Assembly: GCF_011303755.1 (NCBI RefSeq)
Contig: NZ_CP049885.1
Span: forward strand, 2,946,001 to 3,010,000
Source: Acidovorax sp. HDW3
GTDB lineage: Bacteria; Pseudomonadota; Gammaproteobacteria; Burkholderiales; Burkholderiaceae_C
Length of the DNA: 64,000 nt
Direction of reading: 5' to 3'
In this document: in pieces, positions 63,078 through 64,000 of the stretch
Layout: every line of letters begins with the position of its first letter
Position numbering within the stretch: the first letter of the stretch is position 1
Program-made: the position numbers and the translations under genes
The notes under the pieces: model-generated
Seen by the model: only the letters and a program-made list of their open reading frames with translations
What the model was told of the DNA's origin: nothing
The model's database searches: none

Positions 63078-64000
63078 GGCCTTGGCTTACTCCAGCGTCT
63101 GCACGTCAAACGCGACGATGTTGCGGCTTTCCCGGCTGAACTCCACGCCCACCAGGTGGATGGGCTCGCCCCGGGCGCGGTATTTGTCGGCATAGTTGCG
63201 CGCTTGCAGCTGCGCCAGCGCCTTGCCTTCGGGCACCAGCTCCACCACTTTGAATTCGAACAGGTACACATGGCCGCCAAAGCGCACCGCCATGTCGATG
63301 CGGCCTTGGTTGGTCACGTCTTCGAGCACGATGTCCAGCCCCAGCGAGGCAAAGTAGCTGTAGAAAATACTGGCCCAGTAGCCTTCGTATTGGGCAATGG
63401 GGTTGTTGCGGTACCAGTCGTGCGGGATGGTGGCGAAGAAGGCGTGGAACAAGTCCTTCATCCCTGGCACATCGGCAGCGACGAGCAGGTCGTACAGGCG
63501 GCTGATGTGGCGGTCGGGAATGCTGGGGCTGCCGCACAGCGTGCCCAGCAGGCTGCTGTTGAGGCTGGCTTTGACTTCCAGATTCGGGTAGCGCAGCTGA
63601 AATTCCAGCCGCCCCGGAATGGCACGCCAGCTATCGACCGTGAGGTAGCCCGCCTGGAACATCAGCGCTTCGCTGGGGATGGTGTCCACGTCGAAGGTGG
63701 AGAGCAGTTGCTCCGAAGCAAAGGTTTGCCCCAGCAGCGGGGTGAACTGGCGCCGCTCGGTCAGCAGTTTGATGAGGAAGGTGGGCGTGCCGGTTTCAAA
63801 CCACCAGGGGCGGAAGATGCGTTTTTGGAACAGCAGCAGCAAATCAAACGGGTTGTACACCGAGGTGCCGCACCAGTTGTAGCCGTTGTACCAGGCGCGG
63901 ATTTCTGCACGATCGAGGCCCGGCAGTTCGGGGGCAAAGACGGTGTCCACGTCTTCATCCGTATAGCCGCAAATGGCTGAATAGTCGGCATCGACGGTGA
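61551..64000. repeat. Direct tandem duplication, period 1557 bp
   Basis: Bases 61551-62443 and 63108-64000 are about 98% identical with no indels. The period equals one gene plus its short spacer, indicating a recent tandem gene duplication that may continue past the window edge. Confidence 0.9.
63087..64000 (-). CDS. AAA-ATPase-like / PD-(D/E)XK nuclease protein, copy 2 (partial)
   Basis: The C-terminal 304 codons of a second copy; the N-terminal part lies beyond the window. It aligns to copy 1 without gaps for 893 nt with about 18 mismatches. Ten of these fall in one patch of about 20 nt that changes AMREL to GMKDL. The nuclease residues (GRIDMAVRF, FEFKVVE) are intact. The final residues differ (QTLE instead of QHLPA). 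Confidence 0.85.
   Translation of the reverse strand, partial: TVDADYSAICGYTDEDVDTVFAPELPGLDRAEIRAWYNGYNWCGTSVYNPFDLLLLFQKRIFRPWWFETGTPTFLIKLLTERRQFTPLLGQTFASEQLLSTFDVDTIPSEALMFQAGYLTVDSWRAIPGRLEFQLRYPNLEVKASLNSSLLGTLCGSPSIPDRHISRLYDLLVAADVPGMKDLFHAFFATIPHDWYRNNPIAQYEGYWASIFYSYFASLGLDIVLEDVTNQGRIDMAVRFGGHVYLFEFKVVELVPEGKALAQLQARNYADKYRARGEPIHLVGVEFSRESRNIVAFDVQTLE

Overview
The window is high-GC DNA from a betaproteobacterium, most likely a member of the Comamonadaceae (Burkholderiales, Acidovorax-like). The support is the str-S10 ribosomal gene order, the protein sequences, a methionine synthase split into two genes, and a family of short palindromic intergenic repeats. The assignment comes from recognising families and gene order, not from a database search.

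Bases 1-8671 (minus strand) are the str and S10 operons: rpsL, rpsG, fusA, tuf, rpsJ, rplC, rplD, rplW, rplB, rpsS, rplV and the start of rpsC, with promoters visible before rpsL and before rplC. Bases 8799-13416 (minus) hold a PBP5-type D,D-carboxypeptidase, an alpha/beta hydrolase, a thioredoxin-like [2Fe-2S] protein, a VanZ-like membrane protein, HemJ and a lipoate ligase-like protein. From 13515 come hemB, a CorA-type transporter, a bacteriohemerythrin, and an AraC-type regulator divergent from an alkyl-DHAP synthase-like / GlpD-like / FGGY-kinase cluster. Bases 22413-32694 carry lplT, alr, a small membrane protein, radA, ilvE, a zinc-finger protein, two glycosyltransferases with an O-antigen ligase (LPS assembly), and an MFS carrier. 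Next are an OmpR/EnvZ-type two-component system, an AmpG-like permease, an EamA exporter, an M48 protease, and the cobalamin-binding half of MetH behind an SAH riboswitch.

Bases 41076-46783 hold gene remnants, a catalase, and a sigma-54 activator divergent from ccoG, with a good -24/-12 promoter and dyads between them; a 161-bp MITE sits exactly at the ccoG stop codon. Bases 46852-54100 are the most notable locus: a possible Fur site, a TonB-dependent receptor, a secreted and membrane-anchored CobN-like protein, a TolQ/ExbB-like channel and a DUF2149 protein. This resembles the HmuR-HmuS-HmuU-HmuV haem utilisation set of Bacteroidota. An M30-type lipoprotein metallopeptidase follows.

The end of the window carries glutamate dehydrogenase, an unrecognised Pro/Ala-rich protein, the homocysteine-binding half of MetH, recQ, and two near-identical tandem AAA/PD-(D/E)XK genes, the second cut by the window edge.

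Thirteen copies of one ~50-55-bp palindromic repeat lie between genes or across their ends. Several supply stop codons, ribosome binding sites or start codons to the neighbouring genes. No tRNA, rRNA, CRISPR array or transposase gene was seen.
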